From positions 11,051,323 through 11,115,322 of the forward strand of contig NC_058162.1 of assembly GCF_020080835.1 (NCBI RefSeq): a stretch of DNA of 64,000 bases, read 5' to 3'. Positions 47,990 to 60,029 of this stretch are shown here, piece after piece. This DNA is from Cotesia glomerata. Taxonomy: Eukaryota > Arthropoda > Insecta > Hymenoptera > Braconidae. Made by a program: the position numbers and the translations under genes. Every line of letters begins with the position of its first letter. Position 1 is the stretch's first letter. The notes beneath the pieces are model-generated. The model saw only the letters and a list, made by a program, of their open reading frames with translations, did not search any database and was not told where the DNA came from.

Positions 47990-48871
47990 CATTGATAAAA
48001 AAAATATCTTCATTCAAGAAAAATATTCTTGCTCCAAGAAAATGATTTTGAAAAGAACTAGTTGTCTTATTTCAAGAAATTCTTGTCTTGATTTCATGTT
48101 TCTTGGAGTGAGAGATCTAATCATTCCGATCGATAACATTTTTACTTGGTTCAAGACTATATTATCTTCGATCAATACAAGTGAATTCTTTATTCAAAAA
48201 CGATTCTCTTCAATAAAGAATGACTTTATTTCATTTCAAGAATTATTGATTGTTGATTCAAGAACAAATTTTATTATTTATAATGTTATAAGTTTAAGTC
48301 AGAAAAAAACTTTGAAGTAAAAAAATTTGTATTTCTTTATATGCCGAAAAATATTTATTAATAAAGAGAATAGCAAAAATACAAAAATTGATATGCTTAA
48401 AACAAGTAAAATAATATCTTTTCACAACACCTGCTCTGGAAGTTGACTTTTCGAGCGCTGTATGTCATCTCCGAAGTAGACAATAATCGCATACTCGACT
48501 ATATGTGTTTCATAAACGCACATGTTAGGTTAAAGACCACATAACTGCACGAATTCCTCCGAAACTATACTACTATAGAAATATAACCTCACGACTCTGT
48601 CTTTTTTTATTTTACTAGAAACTACTGAAACGCCATCTGATGCCGTAATAGTAATTGAACCAATGTTACCGTTAACCAATGTTAGTTACCATCTATCTTA
48701 ATCCAAGTGAAAGAAATTCTTGGGCGAAGTTGTATACATCTTATTTTAAAACAACCAAGTTTCTTGATTCGAGAATTAATTTTTTAAGTTAAGAGAATTT
48801 AATTACTTAAAACAAAAATGACATTTTGACGAAAAAGTTTTTCTTGAATCGAGTCATTGTTTTAATTAGTG
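47990..48871. mobile_element. 882-bp TIR element, CATTGATAAAA/TTTTAATTAGTG ends, in TG tract
   Basis: The ends are imperfect inverses and match the CACTGATAAAA type. Interior ends carry CTTCATTCAAGAAAAATATT and TTTTTCTTGAATCGAG mirrors. TG runs lie on both sides. A 111-codon ORF at 47985-48320 is repeat-derived and not credible. Confidence 0.7.
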
Positions 48872-48880
48872 TGTGTGTGT

Positions 48881-49833
48881 TTTTATAACTTAGGGGAATC
48901 CCTTTTACGGATTCCAGGCATAGCTGTTCGGCCTGGATATGTGGCGACTCGACGCAGCGTCATACTACAACTCGACGCTAACGCCCCTACCCACTAAACC
49001 CTAAACCCCTTTTCTTCTTTCCTCTAATCCCTCATGGAAAACGCCGTCAGGCATTACTTCGTGAGGGGAGGATCTAGCTACTGCTATTCCTTCTGGTGGC
49101 TAAGGTGTTATTTTTCCTTCCTTCTAGTTTCTGTCATTTGCCCTTTTTCTTTCAATGGAACGCAGCTCTGTAAGCACTTCGGTGGTAAACGTGCTTGTAG
49201 CGTTCCAGGCAGCTTCGGATGACAGCATTTCTTCTACTATTGACTCTGGTGTGATTTTCTTGTTCAGGATCTTCTCTAACTCATCACGCTGTGGGTTAAA
49301 ACGAGGGCACTCAAAGAAAACGTGCTCCGCATTTTCAGCAACTCTTGGGCAAGACGGACACTCTGGGGAATTATCGTGCTTAAAGCGATGAAGGTACTCC
49401 CAGAAACAGCCGTGTCCTGACAACATCTAGGTCAGATAGTAGTTGGCCTCGCCGTGATTCCGGTTAAGCCAAACGTCAATCCTTGGTATAAGTCGATGAG
49501 TCCATCTTCCCTTTTCCGCAGCATCCCATAGTTGATGCCATCTTGCTATACTATGTTGTCGCTCTTCAGTTCTCAGTTCTTCAGCGCTCAGTGTAGATGA
49601 CCTCTTTCGGTGGTATAGGTTCTGTCTTTCCTCAGCTAGGACTCTAAGAGGCAGAGTTCCAGAAATGACGCACACTGCCTCCTCGGATATTGTGCAGAAG
49701 GAGCTTGCAACTCTCTCAGTGCACTTAATCGGTAGACCGGTCCGGCTTTCCTCCATGATTCTTGGGTCTCCAGCGCGTCTGCCCAAACGGATATTCCATA
49801 TGTGAGCACTGATGTGACTACTGACGACAGCAA
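48881..49833 (-). mobile_element. R1-clade LINE, copy 2, 3' part, cut by assembly gap
   Basis: The 3' UTR shares GGCCTGGATATGTGGCGACT and the GAATCC/GGATTC hairpin with copy 1. It lies beside a TG tract, and its 5' part disappears into the N gap. The two copies are clearly diverged, so they are separate insertions. Confidence 0.85.
49124..49833 (-). pseudogene. R1-type ORF2 C-terminal part with internal stop
   Basis: On the minus strand: thumb remnants, then SGTLPLRVLAEER, DAAEKGRWTHRLIPRID, a TAG stop near 49427, then MLSGHGCFWEYLHRFKHD and the zinc knuckle ECPSCPRVAENAEHVFFEC, ending at 49124. In copy 1 the stop position is CAG (Q), so a single substitution explains it. A frame change near 49730 separates the more N-terminal piece (TYGISVWADAL). 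Confidence 0.87.
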
Positions 49834-49933
49834 NNNNNNNNNNNNNNNNNNNNNNNNNNNNNNNNNNNNNNNNNNNNNNNNNNNNNNNNNNNNNNNNNNN
49901 NNNNNNNNNNNNNNNNNNNNNNNNNNNNNNNNN
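49834..49933. other. Assembly gap, 100 N
   Basis: Exactly 100 unknown bases, the usual placeholder for a gap of unknown size. It hides the 5' junction of the R1-type LINE. Confidence 0.99.
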
Positions 49934-50505
49934 AGCTCCGCATAACTTTTGAACGGCTTGAGCGATTGAAACGCGGTTTATTACATTCGAACAAGTTCTT
50001 TTACCATTCGATTTTATGTAAATTTGAAGCACTTCGGCTCGATAGAGTTTGGAAGATCTCAAAAATAAAATTTCCCAAAATTTTTTTTTTGCCATAACTT
50101 TTAACCTAATGTATCGATTAATTTCAAAAGCCCATCAGCTCTTCTACGAGATAAACGATTTCGATCATTTTAAGTCGCATCAAATCGATTGATTCGTTCG
50201 AGAGATATCGTTGTCTAAAGAAATCTTGAAAAAGTGTTTTTTCAAAATAACTTAAAAAATTTTCGTCAAATCAGTTATTTTTCTATGCATTTTTTTCTTG
50301 AACTTAAAAAACTGCGTCGATCGCCGTAAACCTCATTAAAGTCTGTTGATTTGTTCGAGAAGTCAAAATTTTGGGTCATTCGTTGGTTGACATCTGAATA
50401 GTTGGTTAACCTGTTGTCGTTTTTGTTATAACTGTAGCTATAGACAAATGAGCCAACAGTATTACCATGCATATTGTTTAAAACATTAAATTTGATTCAC
50501 AAAAT

Positions 50506-51213
50506 AAAAAAATCTGGAAAACTGTTGACCCTGCAAGCCATCCGTGGAACTCCTCCTTATGTATAAATTCAAAACGCTCGAGAAATCATCTATTCCGAAG
50601 TTTTGAGCTTTTCGAGCTCAAAAACACAACTCATACTTTTTCCAGTGGTATCTAATGGTTGTTGACAACTTACTTTTTTTGAAATTGTTTAAATGCGATT
50701 TCTTTTGATTCAATCAATCGTTTTTGATGGGATTTGCAGTATTCGACGCAGTTTTTCCAGTGCAAAAAGATTATTATTTATTTACCAAACGATTCGACGT
50801 GAAATTTTGAAGTTATGTTAAAAAAACACTTTTTTAGAATTAAAAAAAATTAAATATCTCGCGAACGAATAAACCGATTTCAACGAGATTGTCGGCGTTC
50901 GACGCAGTTTTATGAGTACCAATAGATAGTTTGTTACATCATAAACGATTTAAAAAAAAATTTCGAAGTTTTTTGAAAAAACACTTTTTTTTTTTTAATT
51001 TTTCGTTAACGGTTTCTCTTCAACGCATTAACCGATTTCGATGACACACACACACAAATGTGACACACAGTGACATCCTCGTGGAAATGATCAGAATAGC
51101 TGCCTAGGACCTCAAAACGTGGAGATTTGATGAGAACTCGATTTTTGAAAACCGGGGTAAAACCAATAACTTCCCGATTTTTTGAAGATCTTTGATTTTC
51201 ATAGCAGAAAGTT
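50506..51213 (-). mobile_element. HINE/DINE-1-like copy, diverged, inverted to its neighbour
   Basis: Blocks TGGAAAACTGTTGACCCTGC, GAGCTTTTCGAGCTC, GACATCCTCGTGG and AATAACTTCCCGATTTTTTG in the usual minus-strand order. The sub-terminal repeats have decayed (AACTCCTCC and GCAGAAAGTT). Confidence 0.72.
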
Positions 51214-51242
51214 AAAAAAATTTGATTCGATCTTAAAGCGCT

Positions 51243-51370
51243 TAGGGGCCATTCATTAATTACGTGAGGACAATTTTGGTGACTTTCAACCCCCCCCCCC
51301 TATCCCCATGTAAGTATACGTAAGATTTCTTGAAACCCTCTCTCCTTTCTTACGTAAGATTCTATCTTGA
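51243..51370. mobile_element. Fragment of a common arthropod MITE-like repeat
   Basis: AGGGGCCATTCATTAATTACG followed by a C run and TTACGTAAG. This pattern is frequent in arthropod genomes in general. The boundaries are unclear. Confidence 0.45.
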
Positions 51371-52585
51371 TCTTCTAAATAATAAACTGTTATATTAGGA
51401 AAGGATTAGTTTCACTTAAACTAACAGGTCAACGTGGATCCATCATTTTCATTTTTTAACAAGTAATAATGTTTTTTAACAAAAAAAGTTTTTTATTTTT
51501 TAAATAGTAAAAGTACGATAATACACAGAAAAATACTATAATTTTTTCTATAGAACCATACATGGATAAGGTAAAAGCCCCTATTATGAGACACTTTTCA
51601 AGGTAAGTTGAACATTTTTGCGAATAATAAATCCATTTAAGAAGAAAATACACTTTTAATCGCATTGTACAGTAATTTGATGATTATTAAATCAATATTT
51701 ATAATGTGTTTATAATTTTTTTGGTTAAAAATGAATTAAATTATGGTTTTTTAAGAGAACCTATGAGACACTTTAAAGTCACATGTCCCCAGTGTCTCAA
51801 ACCACAGGACCCTATTTTTGAGACAGTTAAAAAATCAGTGAAATTGATCAAATTTTATATTTTTATTAATTTTAGACAGTCCTATTTACAAAATAAGAAA
51901 TTATTTTAATTTTTAATCAACTCATAATTAAATTTTTATCAGTTAAATAATTAATTAACGAAAATTATTGAATTAAATCTATTTTTCTTTCCTGATTTTT
52001 CTTATTTACTTCTTCGACTTGAGCAATTAACTTTTTCTTTTCTTCTTGTAATATTTTTTAATTTTAAGTTTTTCTTCTTTCATGTTTTTTAACTTTTCTT
52101 TTTTTAATTGTTTGTACCATTCATCAGAGATCCCCACAGATGGTAACTTTGACTTGCCTGTTTTTTCAATTTTTATTATTTTTTTCTTCAGTAAATAATC
52201 CTACGGCAAAGTGAATATTTCTTTCAGAGGTTTTTCGGGAGATTTATCTAAAAATATGAATTTTTCGTAATTCTAATCATAATTTTTAAAACTAGTTCAT
52301 AACTAATTATTTTACGTTACCGTTATCAACAGTTATTGATGAAAACTTATGAATAAAACGATGTTCGTCAATCATTGCAGGCGTAGGATCCAAATTTTCT
52401 TTTCATAAATTCTAAAAATAGTCACATCAAATTAAATTTATCGAACATAAATGTGAGGGTTGACATTTACATACCTAATTGATAAATTTTGTTGTTTATA
52501 GGATTTGTAGGATGAATATTTTTGAGCTCTGTTGTATTATTTTATATATGATATTATATGATGTTATATGATATTATATATTATA

Positions 52586-52655
<70 letters not shown>

Positions 52656-53075
52656 AATATAAATACTATATAACATAAATATAATTTTTTTGGATGACGC
52701 GCAAGGATTTCGATTTTGCGCAAGGATGATACGCAAAATCGTGAAGCGTTCCACATTTTTTTTTTTTTTTTTTTTACAAATATAAATAATGCTGTGAAGC
52801 GGGAAAGAATAGGAGTTACGGTAATTATTACGTGAAGCGTTCCACATTCACGTAACAGGATATTGGTAGGAAAGGATTGAGAAAGGAATGTGGAGAGGAT
52901 CATCTTAATTAAAGACACTAAAGTCTTTAGAAGGGCACCGTATTACATTATTGCTATCAGTTAATGATTCTTGAAGACTAACTTGACTAGATTCATATAT
53001 AACCGTAAAAAGTTGTCCATCATTAGTTAAATTATTTTATTCACAGTTTATCACATTAGAATGATTGTCCTTAGA

Positions 53076-53154
53076 CAAGACTTATTAAAGATGTATTACA
53101 ATTTGTTATTATCTTAATAATAACAAATTTTAATACATCTTTAATAAGTCAGTT
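53076..53154. repeat. Long hairpin inside the pogo-like element
   Basis: GACTTATTAAAGATGTATTA on the left is mirrored on the right (TAATACATCTTTAATAAGTC), giving arms of about 35 bp around a short loop. Confidence 0.85.
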
Positions 53155-53224
53155 TTCGTCACAGGTGACCCTATTGCTGCTCTGTAGAATAACAACTGAA
53201 CAATAACATTCTCTTCTTTTAAAG

Positions 53225-53513
53225 ATAATACTGTCGCTGGCTCAGTTCTAATTTTTGCCTTCTCAGGACTAATACTTTTTCATCTAACAAAGGTAGCAAT
53301 CGGTACTCCATGAACAGCAGCTGCTTTTCTCAAGGACATCTCTGTGTCTTCTATTGCTTTTAAAGCTTTTCCTATATTTGACGAATCATAATTACTTAAG
53401 CCTTTTAACTTTTTTTTTCTTCAGTTTATTATTCACATTGGAACACAACACTTTTTTTTGGTTGAATTTGATGATTGAGTTTTTGTCTCTTTAGGATTTT
53501 GTTTATGCCTCAT
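53225..53513 (-). pseudogene. Pogo-type transposase N-terminus, pipsqueak HTH remnant
   Basis: The minus strand from 53513 reads a basic leader, then a frame break and stops, then NIGKALKAIEDTEMSLRKAA followed by AVHGVPIATFVR. This matches the HTH_psq domain of pogo transposases and CENP-B-like proteins (alternating acidic stretch, SLRKAA, GVP-x-x-T). The domain binds the terminal inverted repeats. The following CENPB and DDE domains are lost. Confidence 0.82.
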
Positions 53514-54337
53514 TATCTCAGCTTTTTATTATAAATTACTTTTTACTTAGCCTGAAATAAATAATATACTTTTAGAGTCAATATACAACAAAATATTATA
53601 AATTTATCCAAAACATTTAATTAAAAAAACAGAAAAACTTGTTGACAAAGTTATTCAATGTTATGATTTGAGGTTAGGTTCATAATCTAAAGGTATTTGA
53701 CTAAAAATACTTACTTTTAGAAAAATATTTGAGGTTTTAATAACAGCCAATATTTTATGACATATAATTGCACTATTTTTATAATTAATATAACATATTA
53801 ACAATATAAAATCTTATAAATGTACACCGTCTCACTTAATCGGGACAAGCCGAAATACACATGTCCGTGTTACATGGTACACCTAGTAAAATGTCTCATA
53901 AACCGGGGCATTCACGTTTATAAGTGTAGGTATTGTGAGACACTCAGATTTAAAATATTGTAATAAAAAAAACGCATAAATATGTATAGAAATAAAGTCT
54001 ATGACTCATCAGCTTTCAATTGATATACAATTTAACATAAAAGAAGAAGAGACAATGAAATTAAACTAATATAAGAAACTAGGTAGCTGTTGCCGTTTTA
54101 CTATTCTCGGTCGTGGCTTTGAGCACAGATAACAAACCTCGCACTTTAATAAATATTTTTTAAAAACAGTGTGAAATTAATTAAGAGCAAAAGTCGAAAA
54201 TTGCTTTTGAAATATGTGAATTGAAATATTTTTTATATTTTTGGTATGCTAGCGGTGTGTTTGTTTTCATAAAATAGTATTTTTATGTAGTGTATCATAA
54301 ATGGGGACATCGTCTCATAATAGGGACTTTTACCTTA

Positions 54338-55385
54338 ACGAGTATTTGAAAAGTTCATTTCTTACCTCTCATTCATAAGTATACCACATGATAATATTCT
54401 CGGACCACTAAATTTCTTCTTGTTTTTATCTGTTGATGATCGAAGTAATTACCTTGCGTGCCAGTTGAGTGAACTAAAAAATGCTATATATATATCAATA
54501 AAATAAATAAGATTTTTGTTTCGATCTGAAGATGGTACCAGTTAAATAAGTTGAAGATGATCTCACCGATAACGCGAATAATATTTGTTGGTAATGATTT
54601 TAAAGTCGACTTTATAAATTTCGACATGCTGGATCCAAACTTTCGTCAAATTTTAAAAGCATTAAGTACGCGTTGACAGCTTTAAATATCTTGGGATTAC
54701 GCTGCAAAACTATTTATATTTCATTTTAATAGTTTTCCTCTACTACAATCAATCTTTCTAACCAAAGAATAAATCATTATTTATAATTCTGTAAAGAAAT
54801 AAATATAAGTGTACGAAAAAGATCGTTAAAAACGTGATGTAAAAAAGAAGAGATGACGAAAGAGGATGCATCGTTGTGACAGTCTACAAGGGACCGGAAG
54901 CTTAATCATTTTTACATGTTTCAACCATTATAATGTGAGTCACGTATAAGCTGTTGCTACAATCCCAATACACGTTGTATAAAACCGTTCCGTTACAAAA
55001 TTCAATGCGTACCAAATCACATATAATTTTAAAAAATGTAGCTATAATTATTGCTTGAATACTTTTTATTGTAGAATATTTTTCAACGTATACACTCCCT
55101 ATACGTAGGGTGGTTGATTTTCAGAATCCAGTCAATTGTTGCCATCAAAAAAGTTTCGTTCAATTTTCGGTCAAGTTTCGGTCAATTCAATTTTCGTTCA
55201 AGTTTCGGTCAATTCATTTGAGAGATGTCAATGTTATATGAAAGTAAAATAATGTCATTTTTTACTTCCAATAAGTCGAAATACTTAAACAAATTGAAAA
55301 ATCTTTTCAAGAAATGTACCCATATATCCACATGTTACTATCTTCTTAGGTTAAAAAGCGAAGCGGTATCCCGATGATCCGTGTG

Positions 55386-55458
<73 letters not shown>
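54338..55458. other. Unassigned interval ending in TA microsatellite
   Basis: No element recognised in 54338-55385. It includes a short duplicated GTTCAATTTTCGGTCAAG phrase (55158-55215). The TA tract 55387-55457 is the insertion site of the Helitron. Confidence 0.5.
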
Positions 55459-55459
<1 letters not shown>

Positions 55460-55696
55460 TAGCTGACCCGGCAAACGTTATTTTGCCATGTGAATAATTT
55501 CTAGAGAATTTCTAGTGTAGAAAAAAAAATTAATAACTTATTGGAAGTGTATAAGGATGTGGAATATGAGTGAAAAAGGCCTGGAGCACTGTGAACGATG
55601 AGGGAATTTTGTTTAAAAATAACAAAACACCAAACATTAATTGTTTTAATTTATTAAAAGTAATAATTATTTATATGATTAATAAATTACATAATA

Positions 55697-56865
55697 TTAA
55701 TCTCTTAATGCTGCAGCGTGAACAATATTTTTTGTTAGCTCGTCTTTAGCTAATACAAACAAACTTGATGGTTTACCCACTTGAGAGCATGCAACGTGTA
55801 ATTGTCCGTGTGAAAAACATGGTGTGCTCAAATCTAAACCACAAACAGACATTGTTTGGCCTTGGGATTTATTAATAGTCATTGCAAATGCCAATCTAAT
55901 CGGAAATTGAATACGCTTAAATTGAATTGGCACATCTGTGGGTATAATAGGTATTTGTGGTATCAATATATTTTCACCTCGAAACTTGCCATTTAAAATG
56001 GTGCCTTTGATAACGTTTTTCATTAATTTTTTAATGACTAATCGCGTACCGTTGCATAGCCGTGGCGGGTTCAAATTACGAAGCAAAATAATTGGAGATC
56101 CAACCTTCAATTGTAAGTTATGTGGTGGCATGCCTGGCAAATCTAGTAAGTTCAAAAACTCTGGGAAAATTTACAGCTTCAGTGTCATCGCAAACTGTAT
56201 CAATAGATTTATATGATACCAAGTCCCCTGGCGATAACTGTTGTATCTTCAGATTAAAAATGTCAACGTCCACATTTTTTTGCAGCTAACATTGCTCTTT
56301 CTGCAAGCCACTCGAGATTTATTTAATTCGTGTTTACATCGGGAAATATTTGTTCAATGAGAGCATCTTGCGAATCAATGATCAATCACAATTTCTCGTG
56401 CACCTGTACGATCGCCAACCATGATTCCAGCAACGTCGTCAGCAACAGGTGCATTGAATCTACTAATGTGTTCTCCAGCTGGTGTTTTATCAGGATTAAT
56501 AACAATAGCGTGATTATCGCTTTCTAATTTGTGCATGTGGGATATGAATATTTTCAACAATTCATTATGCTCATTCAATAGAGCATCCAGCTCGCTGACG
56601 ATGCGTCTAGCAAAGAATGAATCAAGGTTATTGTAGCCACAACGTGCATCCACCCGATTGACTAGTGCATACATAGTACATAGTTCATTGAATAGTACAT
56701 AAAGTAGATTTGTAAAAATTTATGTGGTTCGTTTGGCATTGGCAGCAATGAGCCTATTTTATGATAAACTTGGCCTCTGATTTTAATTGTAGAATCGTAT
56801 TGTTGATTATTTGCATTAGTATTTTGAACTATTTCTGTTGCTCCGAACGATGTCATTTGAAAGCA
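55697..56865 (-). pseudogene. Helitron Rep-helicase remnant with Rep and most of helicase deleted
   Basis: From 56865 downward: CFQMTSFGATEIV and KIGSLLPMPNEPHKFLQIYF, then PVADDVAGIMVGDRTGAREI ending near 56375. A sudden join follows to DALIEQIFP, the late helicase, and then the C-terminal ORF 55697-56155 with LPPHNL-type GMPPHNLQLKVG, AMTINKSQGQTMSVCGLDLS and HGQLHVACSQVG (PIF1-like motifs V and VI). The HUH nuclease and helicase Walker motifs are missing. Further frameshifts lie at 56155-56340. The intact enzyme would drive rolling-circle transposition; this one cannot. Confidence 0.9.
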
Positions 56866-56871
56866 TGAGTT

Positions 56872-58501
56872 TGTAACGGGTAAAATTGGTGATAAAAGGG
56901 ATTTTAGCCCCTTTTATTATCTAATTAAGTAAATTAACCCGAGTCCAGTTTTCATGATCCAAAAATCCTAGAATAGACCGTACTAGACAATATTAATAAA
57001 TCCCCGGCTCGAATTTAGAGCTCGCCGATGTCCAGGGTCAGAAAGGGGATTGTCCAAATAAACCATAACCCAAAACGTAATAGAAGAAACAATAGAAATC
57101 TTTTATTTAGTAACAATAATTAAACATCGGGGTGAGAAAAAAAACCTTCTATCACCTTTACAAAATGGTAGACACACTCATTCGTCCAAATCCGCTCTTC
57201 CCTGATTTTTTTCTGTTTTATCGACTGATGGTAAAACAGGGACATGTCCACGACTTTTTAATGCGATCACTTTCTGTTATACCGATCGATGGTACAATGA
57301 AAATCCGCTTTACCGACTTTTTGCTATCATCGATTCCTGGTTTACCGGCCGTCTGAGGGTTTCCGAAAATCGCGTTCTCCAGTTCGCGGCGCTAGTGGGT
57401 CAATTTCCTACTCGGGATTCCCCCGGAGAAACGAGAGGATAGTCTCCAACTCCCTTCTCCCGCGGTGCTGCCGTCAAGGTCTCCGAAGTCGAGGTATCTA
57501 GCCGACTTCCTCGACCTCCTAATCGCCGTCCCCAAGGATCGAGAGGATAGCCTCCAGCTCGATCCCTCCTACTCGACTATGATCACCTGCCGCACCCTGA
57601 CAGAAGGTCGGAGTACGGGGAGTCCGTAATACCCTTAAGAGATGAGCTCCACTTACCTTGGTACAGTCGTACTCTGGGTAACTTGAGTTCCTTAGCGTTT
57701 TTCCCTTCTGGATAGCCTCCACATGGAAAATCGTCTCAGTGGTACTGGATGCCTTTTCCGCGATAAATTTGGGACTTTATCATTTTTCCAAAAAGTCACT
57801 TGCAACGAAACGGAAAGATCGTTTTAGACACCTATCGCCGGGTTTGGAAGCTCAAAAAACGTCAATTAATTCTAAGTTTTTAATTTCGAAATTTCATTTT
57901 CAATAATTAATTTTGCACTAAATTATTTCCCTCACTAATTTTTGCCCGGGGACAGAATAATTTTCGCGTTCTTACAGCCATCCTACGGCGCACTAAAATA
58001 ATTTACACTAAGTTCTCCAGTCCAATTCTTACGATTTTGGATTCTCCAAAATTTGAGCCTATCCTGGCGGACATTTAGCGCATACCAAAATTAAACATAA
58101 ATAATAATTACTTAACAATAATTTTAATAACCAATCCTCGTTATGCCCAAAAAACGATATGCGCGGGGCAAAATAATTTTCCTTCGTCAGATTTTATCGG
58201 CAAAATTTCAAATTTCATATAGGTTTATACCTATATATGGTCTTTAGTTAACCATTTAAAAAAAACAATGACAAAAGATATAAATAAACAATAAATTTCA
58301 GCTCTTTAATGCCCTCCTACGCCGGCTCAGCCGGCATAATATACCCAATTCGCCGGGTGCGTCACACGAATAACAAAAATAATAAAACACACTTTAAACA
58401 AAGTTAGCTAAATAAACAAATTAAATAATACATATAATACTAAAATAAGTCTTGAGATAGTGTTGGGTTCCTGGGGTCGCCATGACGATATCTATGTTGC
58501 A
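56872..58501. mobile_element. Solo LTR, 1630 bp, inside the Helitron coding region
   Basis: Begins TGTAACGGG and ends GTTGCA, with AGTT duplicated at 56868-56871 and 58502-58505. Deleting it rejoins the Helitron frame between RTF and NSCFQM, an independent confirmation of both junctions. ORFs inside (for example 57132-57356) have no known domain. Confidence 0.85.
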
Positions 58502-59042
58502 AGTTGAATGTTCGAATGGACTTCAGGAACACGTTAGAATCTGGATCTGTGCCGATTAGCGAACCGTTCAATGGTTCCGGTGGTGTTTCAATTACAGGTA
58601 GTTGTACCTTCCCTGACGCGCAACACATCACGGCTGGTTCATTTTTGAATTTCAAAGCATGACAATACGGGCATTCTTTGTCCATAGCACCAATTACTAC
58701 TTTTGAATGAGCATAATATTCAATATCGGGCTCATACTGGAATGCTAGACGCAGAAATGATGTAGCTACAAATGCTCGATGTGCCTGTTGGCGTTGTTGG
58801 TCATTCGCTCTGCGTCTATTGACAGTAAAACGGTGTGATTGTTGTTGTTCTAATCTCATGACTTCATTGCGTTCAGCTCGTGTATCGTCTGATTGTTCTT
58901 GATGCAATTGCGCCATTCTCACACGCGCTCCAGTATTTTCTTCCTGAACTTGTTCTTCGGTTCTTTGGGCTCTTCTATTTCGAATGCTTCTAGATTTATT
59001 TGTATCACGGCTCAAATTGGCCCCTTTGCGTTTTGTTAGCAT
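58502..59042 (-). pseudogene. Helitron N-terminal region
   Basis: Starts MLTKRKGANLSR at 59042 with a basic, R/Q-rich segment (residues 1-105), then the Helitron zinc-binding stretch ECPYCHALKFKNEP ... MCCASGKVQLP and PLNGSLIGTDPDSN. The reading frame runs into the inserted LTR after FLKSIRTFN. Its natural continuation is at 56865. Confidence 0.88.
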
Positions 59043-59945
59043 TGTTCACTGTACAATACAAAACACACATGAATAGAACTGATTGAATTATTTAATTATT
59101 ATATTAATCATTTATTTTATCTTTGATTACATTAAATATACATATAAAAATTAGATAGTTTCACGAAAGCGAAAAATTTTATGTTTCTTAATTATATCGA
59201 AAATACATATTGTTAGAAATAGTGAAAAAAAAAATTCCGTCGAAGTTAGAGCTCTTATAAGTAAACACAAAAAAAAATTTCCCAATTGTAATAAAAATCT
59301 AACTTTCACTGAATTCGTTTTTCACCATTCCCAACAATATTTTCGTGATAAATAAGAAAGAATAATTTTTGATTTTATAATAAACGTAAAAAATAATTTA
59401 TACTTACAACTCAATAGCCGTTGTTTGCGGGAACTCGTGACACGTGTTGAGTATTTTAGAGGTTATGTAATTCACTTAATTAACTGATCGTGCGATTTAC
59501 ACTCAAAATTAATAATTTTATTAATTATTAATAATTAATTATATTCAATAATATTAGTTATTAATAAATAAATAATAAAGTTACTCGAGAATATATTTGA
59601 TATGAGAGTTACACTGAGATAGTAAAAATGTTTAACTACTACGCTTGAAGCATAAACACTAATAATAGCCGAAAACTGTAGAGGTAACATCCCTACTCCG
59701 TGCTGTTTACAGGGTGAGAAGTGACACCGGTAGACACATGGAGAGGATAACTTACCAAGTGATAATAATTGATGTTATCGAGCGGGATAGAAAATGATAA
59801 AATTATAAAAATGACTATTAAAAAGCAAGGGTTGGTGATAAAAAAGTGCAAATTTAGAGTTGTATGTATTTTTTAATGCCACATAATAAAAAAATAAAAA
59901 AAAAAAAATTTTATCAAAAAAATAAAAAAAAATTTTTAGAATTTG

Positions 59946-60027
<82 letters not shown>

Positions 60028-60029
60028 GA
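59043..60029. other. Helitron 5' leader and TA microsatellite
   Basis: Non-coding AT-rich sequence upstream of the Helitron ORF, ending in a TA tract (59950-60024). A minus ORF at 59775-60041 is just the translated repeat. Confidence 0.5.

Larger units (their letters stand above)
47851..50360 (+). mobile_element. HINE/DINE-1-like copy expanded by insertions in its TG tract
   Basis: The 5' part 47851-47989 (CGGGAAATTATTG, TATCTCGACGTTTCGAGG, TG tract) resumes after the gap at 49934 (CATAACTTTTGAACGGCTTG) and runs to about 50360, where the 3' part is lost. Between lie a CATTGATAAA element and an R1-type LINE, both next to TG runs. Confidence 0.7.
51569..54335 (-). mobile_element. Decayed pogo-like (Tc1/mariner group) transposon
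   Basis: Ends AGGTAAAAGCCCCTATTATG and its inverse, with TA on both sides (51567-68, 54336-37). A pipsqueak-type DNA-binding domain remains on the minus strand. The interior also holds a TA tract (52589-52650), a T run (52757-52777) and a perfect-looking hairpin (53076-53154). A C-terminal lysine-rich tail remnant with SDEWYKQLKKEK lies near 52050-52160 (minus). The catalytic domain was not found. Confidence 0.8.
55459..60029 (-). mobile_element. Internally deleted Helitron with a solo LTR inside
   Basis: The 3' end on the minus strand is GGCAAAATAACGTTTGCC (hairpin) then CAGCTAG before a host T at 55458. The likely 5' end is TCTACATATATA at 60029 after a host A, though the TA tract makes this less sure. 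Coding remnants of the N-terminal, pre-Rep and helicase C-terminal regions are in order. Confidence 0.78.

Noticed and set aside
52574..52918. Minus-strand ORF with IYIYIY run (also 59775-60041)
   Set aside because: Translated TA microsatellite.
56872..58501. Full LTR retrotransposon with primer-binding site TGGCGACCCC near 58470 (minus)
   Set aside because: The site lies only about 20 bp from the LTR end and inside it, and no gag or pol is present. Exact TG...CA ends with AGTT duplications fit a solo LTR.
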